Of a DNA stretch of 64,000 nucleotides, positions 1-8,057 are shown one piece after another. The notes beneath the pieces are model-generated. The model saw nothing but the letters and a program-made list of their open reading frames with translations, was not told the origin of the DNA and did not search any database. This stretch comes from Waterburya agarophytonicola KI4 (lineage in GTDB: Bacteria; Cyanobacteriota; Cyanobacteriia; Cyanobacteriales; Xenococcaceae). Numbering within the stretch: the stretch's first letter is position 1; each line of letters starts with the position of its first letter. Location of the stretch: positions 1 to 64,000 of the forward strand of contig NZ_JADWDC010000020.1 in the NCBI RefSeq assembly GCF_020640915.1, read 5' to 3'. The translations under genes and the position numbers were made by a program.

Positions 1-55
1 CAGAGAACTCATATGACATTTTATCTGTTAATCAACCTCAAAATCAACACCCTAC

Positions 56-268
56 TTGCATGCTACTAGTGCTAGCCATGTTTTTAGCCCAGAAAGAATT
101 GTTATTCTAGAATTTCTTTGTTCCCAGGCAGCGATCGCTCTTCACAACGCCCAGCTTTTTGCCGATGCCAGTCTCAAGTCTAAAGTGATCGAATCTTCCG
201 TTGATGGCATGGCAATTCTGAAAAACGGTGTATTTAACCCTCTTTTGTCACTCTCCGCGATTTCCTAA
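56..268 (+). pseudogene. Fragment of a multi-sensor kinase (GAF end plus start of PAS)
   Basis: The reading frame matches the C-terminal end of a GAF domain (FSPERIVILEFLCSQAAIAL) followed by the first residues of a PAS domain (VIESSVDGMAILKNG), as found in the large cyanobacterial Ser/Thr-kinase/AAA/GAF/PAS/histidine-kinase proteins. Homology ends at about position 235, where an inverted-repeat element begins; the last eleven residues are encoded by the element. Upstream the same frame has stops at 14-16 and 29-31, so the GAF domain is also broken on its 5' side and the TTG at 56 is not a true start. I read it as a gene remnant. A related fragment on the opposite strand ends at the other end of the element. 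Confidence 0.6.
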
Positions 269-446
269 TAATAGAAAATTTTCAAGAGTAACTATATCAA
301 TTCATTGAGATGTTTGTAAGCGAATTTTGCTTTTTGCGATCGCAAAATTAATTGATACTAAGAAATAATGAAGTAATCGCTTATCAGACAAGGGTTGCAG
401 AATCTAGAAATGACAATTGTTTTCGGAGAGTGACAAAAGAGGGTTA
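235..446. mobile_element. MITE-like element with perfect terminal inverted repeats
   Basis: A 23-bp sequence at 235-257 (TAACCCTCTTTTGTCACTCT then CCG) is repeated exactly in inverse orientation at 424-446. The outermost TA on each side can be read as a TA target duplication, giving an element of 208 bp (237-444) with 21-bp perfect ends. No transposase is encoded; the interior is AT-rich and carries one GCGATCGC site near 338. Size, ends and TA flanks fit a miniature element mobilised by an IS630/Tc1-mariner type transposase, but the family assignment is an inference. Both flanking kinase fragments lose homology exactly at its edges. Confidence 0.6.
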
Positions 447-1014
447 TTTTTACCAAATGAGAGTAAATCAACGACCTTGGCTCTTGAATATTAAAAGGTA
501 ATCGCTGAGTTAGGAGTTCATAAAGCGTAACTCCCAAAGAATAGTAGTCACTGCGATAGTCTAAACTGCGGTTCATTCTCCGTGTTTGCTCGGGGGAGAT
601 ATATGCTAAAGTTCCTTCTAGGCTCTGGTAATTTTGAATCGACTTTTGTTCTTTAGATAGTTGGGTAGCAATGTCAAAGTCGATTAATTTTAAGACCCCT
701 GTATGCCGATTAAATAAGAAATTGCTGGGGTTAATATCTTTGTGAATTACATTTGCCTGATGCACAATGTTTAGAGCATCGATCGCCTTAATACCGAAAT
801 TAAGAATTTCTTCTAGGGCAAATTTTCGCTCTTCTAAAGAATCTCTTAGAGACTTTGCTTGACAATTTTCAAAAACAATAGCCAATCGGCGATCGCAGTG
901 GATTAACTCATAGGCTTTAATGATGTAGGGATGTTTTAAAGACTTGATAATTTCATATTCTTGCCGATAGCGGCAAATAGTCTCTAGCGTAGGATATTCT
1001 GGTTTAGTTAACAT
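358..1014 (-). pseudogene. Truncated Ser/Thr protein kinase domain (multi-sensor kinase remnant)
   Basis: The translation shows the catalytic part of a PknB-type kinase: the HKDINPSNF catalytic loop, DFD in place of DFG, SPEQ for the APE motif, and DYYSLGVTLYELL of helix F. The N-terminal glycine-rich loop is missing: the frame opens just before KPEYPTLE, and a TAG lies in frame 42 bases upstream of the ATG. The kinase sequence stops after SLIYSHLVK at about position 447, and the last 27 residues come from the inverted-repeat element. The AAA, GAF and histidine-kinase parts usual in this family do not follow. It is therefore cut at both ends and probably inactive. It is divergent from recJ, with about 60 bp between. 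Confidence 0.65.
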
Positions 1015-1075
1015 GAATTTAAAGCCTAAATTACGATTATCATAAAGATCCCCCTAGCAATTCTTTCTATCACAG

Positions 1076-3397
1076 ATGCTCAATGAGAAGTGGCAAATTT
1101 TATCAACATCCAATGCACCCATAGAATTTGTTAGCGGGGTACAAAAAATTACGGGAAAAGATGCCAAATATTGCGCCCAACTGTTGTGGCAAAGAGGAAT
1201 TAAAGATTTAGATAAGTTACCAGGATTTTTAGATGATACCCAATATCAACCTGCTAGTCCCTTTGTTTTTGGAGTAGAGATAGAATGGGCAATGGCTCGT
1301 CTACAACAGGCACGCAGTCGCCAAGAAAAAGTCACTATCTGGGGAGACTTTGATGCGGATGGGATTACTTCGACCAGTGTCTTATGGGATGGGTTAGGAC
1401 AGTTTTTCACGCAATATTTACAGCTTGATTATTATATTCCCAATCGGATGACCGAATCTCATGGTTTAAATTGCCCAGGGATAGCTAGATTGGCAGAAGC
1501 GGGGACAAAGCTTATTGTTACTTGCGATACAGGTAGTACTAACTTAGAAGAGATCGCCTATGCGACGGATCTCGGTATTGATATTATCGTTACGGATCAC
1601 CATACTTTGCCCGAATCTCGTCCCGAAGTTACTGCCATTATCAACCCCCGTTATCTAGCAAAAGACCATCCTCTCTATAGTCTTTCGGGAGTAGCAGTGG
1701 CTTACAAATTGGTCGAAGCACTTTATCAAACTCTACCCGATATACCTCAGCAGCCCTTAGAAAACTTATTAGACTTGGTGGCAATTGGTTTAATTGCCGA
1801 CTTAGTAGAATTAAAAGGGGACTGTCGTTATCTAGCCCAAATTGGGATCAAACAACTTCAAAAGCAAGTCAAACCAGATACCATGACTCGCCCAGGCGTA
1901 GCCAAACTATTAAATTACTGTAAGGGAAATGGCGATCGCCCTACAGATATTTCTTTTGGTTTGGGACCTAGAATCAATGCTGTTAGTCGCATTCATGGCG
2001 ATGCTAGTTTTTGTGTGGAATTACTTACCAGTAAAGATCCTCAACGGTGTAGTCAATTAGCAGAAGAGGCAGAATTAGCCAATACCCGTCGCAAGTCTTT
2101 GCAGAAGGATACGATTAATCGCGTCACCAAAAAACTACAGCAATTGGATCTGTCTACCACCTCAGTAATTGTCCTCGAAGATCCTCAATGGCAAGGAGGT
2201 GTTTTGGGTTTGGCAGCAGGACAAATCGCTCAAGAATATGGTCGTCCCACAGTGTTGTTGAGTAGCGGTGGTGCAAATGACGACGGGGAAATCTATGCTA
2301 GAGGATCTGCCAGATCGGTTAATGGGATCGATCTATATCAACTGGTTAAATCCCAAGGGGATTTATTGCATCGCTTTGGGGGACATCCTTTTGCTGCGGG
2401 GTTAAGTCTGCCTATGACCAATCTCAATCTATTTAAACAAGGAATTAACCAGCAGTTAAGGCAACAAATTGATGTTACTGAATTGATACCTCAAATTGAT
2501 GTAGATCTGGTGGTAACAGTAGGAGATTTGGGACGAGATTTATTTGATGAATTGAGACAACTTGAACCCTATGGTATGGGCAATCCTATCCCCAAATTAT
2601 TAATTAAAAATTGCTGGTTTAAAAATGCTTGGAATCAAAATATCCAAGATAATCGCGGGAATAAAATTCAATATATTAAAACTACGTTTAAAATCTGGGA
2701 TGAAACAACTAAACAAGGTTTTCCTGGTTTGTGGTGGGGACATTATAAAGATGAAATTCCTGTCACGGGCAAGTGTGAAGCGATCGCCGAATTGGATTTT
2801 AATACCTTTAGCAAACAGTATGAAATTAGATTAGTTGCTGTCCGTTTGACATCAGAAAATTCTTGGTTAAATTCAGCAATGGATCGATCGCTTTCAATTA
2901 TAGATCGCCGTTTAAAACCCCAAGAATTAGACGATCTAGAAGTCTCCTCAACTAAAACTAATATTATGCAACATTGTCCCGATAATTGGGGCAATATCCG
3001 CCGAGAGTACCGCGATGCCACCCAAAGTGGTCGCGCCCTTGTTTTGGCTTATACTCCTGACGCAGCAACGGACGTAGCCAAAACTTGGCAAAAATTGGTC
3101 GGGATTGCTAAATATTTAGTGCGGACTCAAAAAAAAGTGAGTAAATTACAAATACAAACCCAATTAAACATCGGCGATCGTAGTTTTTATTTAGGATTAA
3201 ATACTTTAAATCAAGCAGGTTTTCAACATATTTTTCAAGATAATTTATATCAATTTTCTGATAATAGAGAAAAAATAAATTTAGAATTGCCGACATATAT
3301 CGATCGCTTTATTTCAGCAATTGAAGAAGAAAAATTTCAGCAACAATACTTTTATCAAGTCCCCCTAGTTACTATCAATCAGCAACTGGTCAGATAG
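1076..3397 (+). CDS. recJ: Single-stranded-DNA-specific exonuclease RecJ
   Basis: RecJ is a 5'-3' single-strand DNA exonuclease used in recombination and mismatch or base-excision repair. The DHH phosphoesterase motifs are present: FDADG at residues 92-96 and TDHH at 173-176, followed by further DHH-domain blocks, and a DHHA1 region with GGHPFAAGLSL near residue 440. At 773 residues it is clearly longer than the 577-residue E. coli enzyme. The extra sequence is C-terminal (about 610-773) and includes a stretch resembling a winged helix (VSKLQIQTQLNIGDRSF). The start is the ATG at 1076. It is transcribed alone, divergently from the kinase remnant. Confidence 0.93.
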   Translation: MLNEKWQILSTSNAPIEFVSGVQKITGKDAKYCAQLLWQRGIKDLDKLPGFLDDTQYQPASPFVFGVEIEWAMARLQQARSRQEKVTIWGDFDADGITSTSVLWDGLGQFFTQYLQLDYYIPNRMTESHGLNCPGIARLAEAGTKLIVTCDTGSTNLEEIAYATDLGIDIIVTDHHTLPESRPEVTAIINPRYLAKDHPLYSLSGVAVAYKLVEALYQTLPDIPQQPLENLLDLVAIGLIADLVELKGDCRYLAQIGIKQLQKQVKPDTMTRPGVAKLLNYCKGNGDRPTDISFGLGPRINAVSRIHGDASFCVELLTSKDPQRCSQLAEEAELANTRRKSLQKDTINRVTKKLQQLDLSTTSVIVLEDPQWQGGVLGLAAGQIAQEYGRPTVLLSSGGANDDGEIYARGSARSVNGIDLYQLVKSQGDLLHRFGGHPFAAGLSLPMTNLNLFKQGINQQLRQQIDVTELIPQIDVDLVVTVGDLGRDLFDELRQLEPYGMGNPIPKLLIKNCWFKNAWNQNIQDNRGNKIQYIKTTFKIWDETTKQGFPGLWWGHYKDEIPVTGKCEAIAELDFNTFSKQYEIRLVAVRLTSENSWLNSAMDRSLSIIDRRLKPQELDDLEVSSTKTNIMQHCPDNWGNIRREYRDATQSGRALVLAYTPDAATDVAKTWQKLVGIAKYLVRTQKKVSKLQIQTQLNIGDRSFYLGLNTLNQAGFQHIFQDNLYQFSDNREKINLELPTYIDRFISAIEEEKFQQQYFYQVPLVTINQQLVR

Positions 3398-3534
3398 TTA
3401 TTCATCGATCCCCACTAATTCTTTGACCAATAATAATTACGTTTTTTCACCTAAGCCTTAAGATAGGTGGCGATCGTTATTTCTTCGGGTTATGTTAAAC
3501 AAATCACATATCGAGAAGTATTTTCAATTATCTG

Positions 3535-5460
3535 GTGATGTATATAATGCCACAATTATTATTAACTAATACCCAGTATATTCCTCACGGACATTGCTAT
3601 TTATGGCAAACTCCTTTGGTTGGATTGCATGTTGCAGCGGATACTTTAATCGCGATCGCTTATTATCTAATTCCGATATTTTTAATTTATTTTGTCCGTC
3701 AAATAGACGAGCTACCTTTTAAAAATATTTTTATCCTTTTTGGGGCTTTTATTGTATCTTGTGGCACTACTCATTTAGTAGAAATTTGGACACTTTGGCA
3801 TCCTAATTATTGGATTTATGGCATTCTCAAAGCAATTACAGCTTTAATTTCTTTATATACTGCTTTTTCTTTAATTCCAATAATTCCTGTAGTTATAAAT
3901 CTTCCTTCACCACAGCATTTAGCAAGTTTGAATTTACAACTAAGCGAGCAGGTAATTGCCAAAGATAACGCCCGACAAGAAATAGAACGGCTCAATTTAG
4001 AACTAGAAAAGCGAGTAGATGAAAAAACGGCAGCCTTGGTTAAAGCCAATCAAGACCTACAAGAAAGTACTAGATTTAAAGAAAAACTTACAGATTTAAC
4101 ACCGAACATTCTTTATATTTTTGACTTAAAAACCAAGCGTAATATTTATTGCAACCCTTTTATTACCGAACTCTTAGGCTACACTCCTACAGAGTTACAA
4201 AAATCAAACAATGGCTCGATCTATGAATTAATCCATCCCGAAGATATAGAAACCATTAAAAAACATCACGAGAGATGTTTGAATTTACCAGATGATAAAT
4301 ATTTGGAAGTCAAATATCGTATCAAAAACATCCAAGGAGAATGGCATTGGCTACACGACAAAAATACTATCTTTGCTCGCAATCTAGATGGCAAACCAGA
4401 GCAAATTTTAGGTATTGCTCAAGATATTACTCAAACCAAAGAATTAAATCAAAAACTAGAAGATAAAATTGCCGTCCTTGAAAAAAGTAATCAAGCTAGA
4501 ATTAAGCTAGCTAAAATGAATGAGTTTATTCAAGCTTGTGTGAGTTTAGAGGAAGCTAAAACCGTAGTGGCAGATCTACTAAAACCACTATTTCCCCATA
4601 CAAGTGGGGTAGTTTATCTGATGAATAATAGCAAAAATATTTTAGATGCGATCGCATCTTGGGGAGATCTCCATAGTGAAGAACATTTAGATCCTAAAGA
4701 ATGTTGGGCAATTCGTTGCGGAAACTCTCATCAAGCCCAAATTCATCTCCCAGGATTATATTGCTCCCACGTAGATATTCACCAACCCTCTAGCCCTACC
4801 CTTTGTTTGCCCATGATTGCCAAGGGAGAAACCATTGGTATGCTACATCTTAGCTTTCACAAACTGACAACAATCGAGCGATCGATTCAGAATTTAGCCG
4901 AAACCGTGGCGCAAAATCTAGCACTATCTTTCGCCAATCTCAAACTTCAGGAAAAACTCAGATTTCAAAGTCTGCGAGATCCCCTCACTGGCTTATATAA
5001 TCGTCGCTATCTCCAAGAAGCCCTCCGCAAAGAAATTGACCGCGCCAAGCGCAAACAGCAGTTTATTGGGGTAATTATGTTGGATGTAGACCATTTTAAA
5101 AAGTTTAATGATATCTATGGTCATAGTGCGGGAGATTTAGTACTCCATAAGATAGGTGAATATCTCTTATCCGAAGTTCGTCAATATGACATTCCCTGTC
5201 GCTATGGCGGAGAAGAATTAATCATTATTATGCCCGATGCTTCGATTGAAAATACTGTGCTGCGTGCAGAAGAAATCCGAGGGGGAATCAAAAAAATACA
5301 GCTAGAACATGAAGGCAAAACACTGCAATCAATCAGCGTTTCCATTGGAGTTAGCTGCTTTCCTGATGATAGCACCGATGCCGAAAAACTAATTCAGACA
5401 GCAGACAAAGCCCTCTATCAAGCCAAAGAAAAGGGTAGAGATTGTGTTGTCAGGTGCTAA
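3535..5460 (+). CDS. Diguanylate cyclase with ETR1-type ethylene-binding membrane domain, PAS and GAF
   Basis: Residues 20-125 form three membrane helices closely resembling the ethylene-binding domain of plant ETR1 and Synechocystis Slr1212. Asp36, Tyr43, Cys76 and His80 sit in the same contexts (DTLIAIAYY, FGAFIVSCGTTHL) and at the same Asp-to-Cys spacing of 40 as ETR1 Asp25, Tyr32, Cys65 and His69; Cys65 and His69 hold the copper cofactor. A coiled coil (about 130-175), a PAS domain (about 180-310), a GAF domain (about 325-480) and a GGDEF domain follow. The active-site motif is GGEEL (558-562) and an inhibitory I-site RQYD lies at 549-552, so the enzyme should make c-di-GMP and be product-inhibited. 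The frame opens with GTG at 3535; ATGs at 3538 and 3547 are equally possible. Ethylene sensing is inferred from the residues, not shown. Confidence 0.87.
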   Translation: MMYIMPQLLLTNTQYIPHGHCYLWQTPLVGLHVAADTLIAIAYYLIPIFLIYFVRQIDELPFKNIFILFGAFIVSCGTTHLVEIWTLWHPNYWIYGILKAITALISLYTAFSLIPIIPVVINLPSPQHLASLNLQLSEQVIAKDNARQEIERLNLELEKRVDEKTAALVKANQDLQESTRFKEKLTDLTPNILYIFDLKTKRNIYCNPFITELLGYTPTELQKSNNGSIYELIHPEDIETIKKHHERCLNLPDDKYLEVKYRIKNIQGEWHWLHDKNTIFARNLDGKPEQILGIAQDITQTKELNQKLEDKIAVLEKSNQARIKLAKMNEFIQACVSLEEAKTVVADLLKPLFPHTSGVVYLMNNSKNILDAIASWGDLHSEEHLDPKECWAIRCGNSHQAQIHLPGLYCSHVDIHQPSSPTLCLPMIAKGETIGMLHLSFHKLTTIERSIQNLAETVAQNLALSFANLKLQEKLRFQSLRDPLTGLYNRRYLQEALRKEIDRAKRKQQFIGVIMLDVDHFKKFNDIYGHSAGDLVLHKIGEYLLSEVRQYDIPCRYGGEELIIIMPDASIENTVLRAEEIRGGIKKIQLEHEGKTLQSISVSIGVSCFPDDSTDAEKLIQTADKALYQAKEKGRDCVVRC

Positions 5461-5482
5461 TGACAAACTTGACTATTCAATT

Positions 5483-5944
5483 TTAATTATCACTGAGACG
5501 ATATACCTCTTCCGCGACTCGTTTTAACCTACGTAGTTGAGCTTGCATATCTTTTTTAGTCAGACTCGCTGCAAAAGTATTAAAGCCCCAAGTAACTATA
5601 GGGTTGGGAATCTCAAACTCAAAACGGTTGAGCAAAAAAGTACCATATTTAGTCGGCTGACATTCCCAGCGATCGCGTCCTTTGAAAAAGCCATTAAACT
5701 CCCAAACAATTAATCCAGGTTCTCTTTGAGCTACGACAGTCCTCAGACTTGGCTGCAATAAAGGTATCTTAATCGTGAATCGACTCAAGCTACCGACATC
5801 AGTACTCCACGTACCTATTGGCTCGCATTGCAACAGAGGATTGAGCCAACGATGCATCAACTCTAAATTGGTCAAGCATTCTTCGGTAATTACAGCACTA
5901 GCTTCGATTTGGATAGATTGTTCAAAAAATTGAGACGATGGCAT
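5483..5944 (-). CDS. SRPBCC (START/polyketide-cyclase-like) family protein
   Basis: This 153-residue soluble protein has the look of the SRPBCC helix-grip fold: an initial strand (FEQSIQIEASAVITEECL), a tryptophan-rich middle (LIVWEFNGFFKGRDRWECQP) and a long C-terminal helix with many basic and acidic residues (KKDMQAQLRRLKRVAEEVYR). Such proteins bind hydrophobic ligands in a central cavity; nothing here indicates the ligand. It is convergent with the diguanylate cyclase, with 22 bp between the stops and no obvious terminator. The fold assignment is by eye and the function is unknown. Confidence 0.72.
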   Translation of the reverse strand: MPSSQFFEQSIQIEASAVITEECLTNLELMHRWLNPLLQCEPIGTWSTDVGSLSRFTIKIPLLQPSLRTVVAQREPGLIVWEFNGFFKGRDRWECQPTKYGTFLLNRFEFEIPNPIVTWGFNTFAASLTKKDMQAQLRRLKRVAEEVYRLSDN

Positions 5945-6269
5945 TATTTACGATCAAAAATCAAAAAGATAGACTAATTGTTTCAAAATCTACATATACA
6001 TACATGTACAATTAATTTTTTCTTAACTTTTAAACAACAGTATCGATGCAGATCTTTTGAAAACATTAATAAGGTTGACGAAACATTAAGTTTGGACTAA
6101 GCATATTGGCTGAAAAAAGCGAATAACATTAACTTTTTCAGTATATGGAATTTAATTTGGCATAATTATCGCAGAAAAATATATTTGACGAGCAAAATAA
6201 CAAGACATCTAAGAGAATTCTCGCTAATATCAATGGCGGGAACGAATAGATGAATTAAAACTAAAAAAC
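5945..6269. other. AT-rich intergenic region between divergent genes
   Basis: This 325-bp gap separates two divergent genes and must hold both promoters. A TATAAT-like CATAAT lies near 6161, but no convincing -35 partner is visible. A small palindrome TACATGTA lies around 6001-6010. I see no RNA gene or coding signal. Confidence 0.4.
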
Positions 6270-7916
6270 ATGACACAAATAATTAGTAATATTTCGTCAC
6301 TAGATCCTCTGCTTGTAGCTCAGGCTGGAGTTGGAGATCGAATAACCAACTTGGTTAATGGCAACTTAGGATCTTCTGCACTAGGAGTAATCAAGGCAAT
6401 TGTTATCCTAGTACTAGGTTTAATTGTTGCTTCTATTGTTAAAGGGCTAATCAAAAAGTTACTCAATAGCACTGATATAGACAATAGAATTGCTAGTGCA
6501 ATTTCAGGGCAAAGAGGCGGAGATGCAATTCCTATAGAAGATTGGATCTCTAGTTTGTTTTATTGGCTAGTAGTGCTGTTTGCGGTTGTAGCTTTCTTAA
6601 ACGCGCTGCAACTAGATGCTGTCTCTGCTCCTTTAAATACCCTTCTAAGCCAAATTACAGGCTTCATCCCTAAGATTTTGGGTGCAGCTTTCTTGTTGGG
6701 TATTGCTTGGGTGGTAGCTACCATAGTCAAAACTTTGGTGACAACAGCCCTAGGAGCATTGAATATCGAACAACGTTTGGGATTAGATGCAGGAAGTTCA
6801 AATGATTTCTCCTTAACCGATACCTTGGGTAATGCCCTATATTGGTTTATTTTCTTACTCTTTTTGCCAGCAGTACTAAATGCCCTACAGCTAAACGGAA
6901 CTCTTGAGCCAATCCAAGAAATGCTCAATGAAATTCTGGCAATGCTTCCTAATGTTTTGGGCGCGGTTATTATTGGAGCTGTATTTTGGTTTATTGCCAC
7001 TATTGTCAGACGCATTGTTGCCAACTTATTGGCTGCTACTGGCGTAGACAACATTGGACGCAAATTTGGCTTGGGTAGAGGTGGATCGGGACAATCTCTT
7101 TCTTCTATCATTGGTACGGTAGTTTTTGTTCTCATCCTGATCCCAGGAATCATCTCTGCTCTAGAACAACTACAGATTAGTGCTATTTCTGAACCTGCAA
7201 CTGATATGCTCAATCAAGTCCTGGACTTGATGCCTAAAATCTTTGCAGCAGGTGTAGTGTTAGCCTTCTTCTATGTTGCAGGACAATTTGTCTCGGATTT
7301 TGTGACTAATATCCTAACTAATTTTGGTTTTAATAACCTCTTGCAATGGTTGGGTCTTTCTCCAAGTGATGCTGACTTACCGACTCCTGGGGAAGCATTG
7401 ACAGACGATTCCATAGAATTAGGTTTAGGCTCAGAACAGCCTACTATGATTCAAACTGGCCCTGTGGTAGCTGCTAAAACTCCCTCCGAGCTAGTTGGTT
7501 TGCTTTGTTTGGTAGGAATCATGTTGATTGCTACTTTAACCGCAGTGGATATCTTAGGAATTCCTGCTTTACAAGAAGTAGTTAGCGTAATTTTAGCGAT
7601 CGCTGCTCAAGTTCTGATTGGAGTAATTGTCTTTGCCATTGGCTTATACTTAGCCAATCTAGCCCACAATTTGATTCTAGCTTCGGGAGCAACTCAAGCT
7701 GGATTGTTGGCTCAATCTGCTCGGATTGCCATTCTGGTTTTAGTGGGTGCAATGGCACTAAACCGTATCGGGATAGCTCCTAATATTGTTAACTTAGCCT
7801 TTGGCTTAATCTTGGGCGGAATTGCTGTAGCGATCGCCTTAGCCTTCGGCTTGGGTGGTAGAGAAGTAGCTAAAGAAGAATTGAGATCTTGGGTCAATTC
7901 CTTTAAAGGAAAATAA
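6270..7916 (+). CDS. Mechanosensitive-channel-related membrane protein with repeated TM-helix units
   Basis: The 548-residue protein is almost entirely hydrophobic helices arranged as a repeated unit: a glycine- and alanine-rich helix pair ending in patterns such as LLSQITGFIPKILGAAFLLG, recurring as MLNEILAMLPNVLGAVIIG and MLNQVLDLMPKIFAAGVVL. This is the conserved TM-helix repeat (TM_helix family) related to the pore region of MscS channels. A charged loop at about 360-405 splits the repeats from the last membrane block, which ends AIALAFGLGGREVAKEEL, a signature common in this family. There is no MscS beta domain, so channel activity is uncertain. It is followed by a good terminator and stands alone. 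Confidence 0.82.
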   Translation: MTQIISNISSLDPLLVAQAGVGDRITNLVNGNLGSSALGVIKAIVILVLGLIVASIVKGLIKKLLNSTDIDNRIASAISGQRGGDAIPIEDWISSLFYWLVVLFAVVAFLNALQLDAVSAPLNTLLSQITGFIPKILGAAFLLGIAWVVATIVKTLVTTALGALNIEQRLGLDAGSSNDFSLTDTLGNALYWFIFLLFLPAVLNALQLNGTLEPIQEMLNEILAMLPNVLGAVIIGAVFWFIATIVRRIVANLLAATGVDNIGRKFGLGRGGSGQSLSSIIGTVVFVLILIPGIISALEQLQISAISEPATDMLNQVLDLMPKIFAAGVVLAFFYVAGQFVSDFVTNILTNFGFNNLLQWLGLSPSDADLPTPGEALTDDSIELGLGSEQPTMIQTGPVVAAKTPSELVGLLCLVGIMLIATLTAVDILGIPALQEVVSVILAIAAQVLIGVIVFAIGLYLANLAHNLILASGATQAGLLAQSARIAILVLVGAMALNRIGIAPNIVNLAFGLILGGIAVAIALAFGLGGREVAKEELRSWVNSFKGK

Positions 7917-7954
7917 TTCCGTTTAAGTTACTCGATCTAACTTAGTTATTTGGG

Positions 7955-7989
7955 CTTCCAGCAAACAACTGCTGGGAGTTTTTTATTTT
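7955..7989 (+). terminator. Rho-independent terminator after the TM-helix protein
   Basis: A 9-bp stem (CTTCCAGCA at 7955-7963 with TGCTGGGAG at 7970-7978, one G-T pair) with a six-base loop is followed directly by a T-rich tract (7979-7989). It ends the transcript of the membrane protein before the olefin synthase. Confidence 0.85.
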
Positions 7990-8057
7990 GTATCGCCCTT
8001 GATATTCCTCGCTCCTCAACTTGATTACTATATTTTTATTCCTTTATCGGTTATTCT

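Noticed and set aside
6560-7213. Long minus-strand open frame inside the TM-helix gene
   Set aside because: It is the antisense shadow of a hydrophobic coding region; composition is low-complexity Ala/Thr/Ile/Lys and it has no start context.
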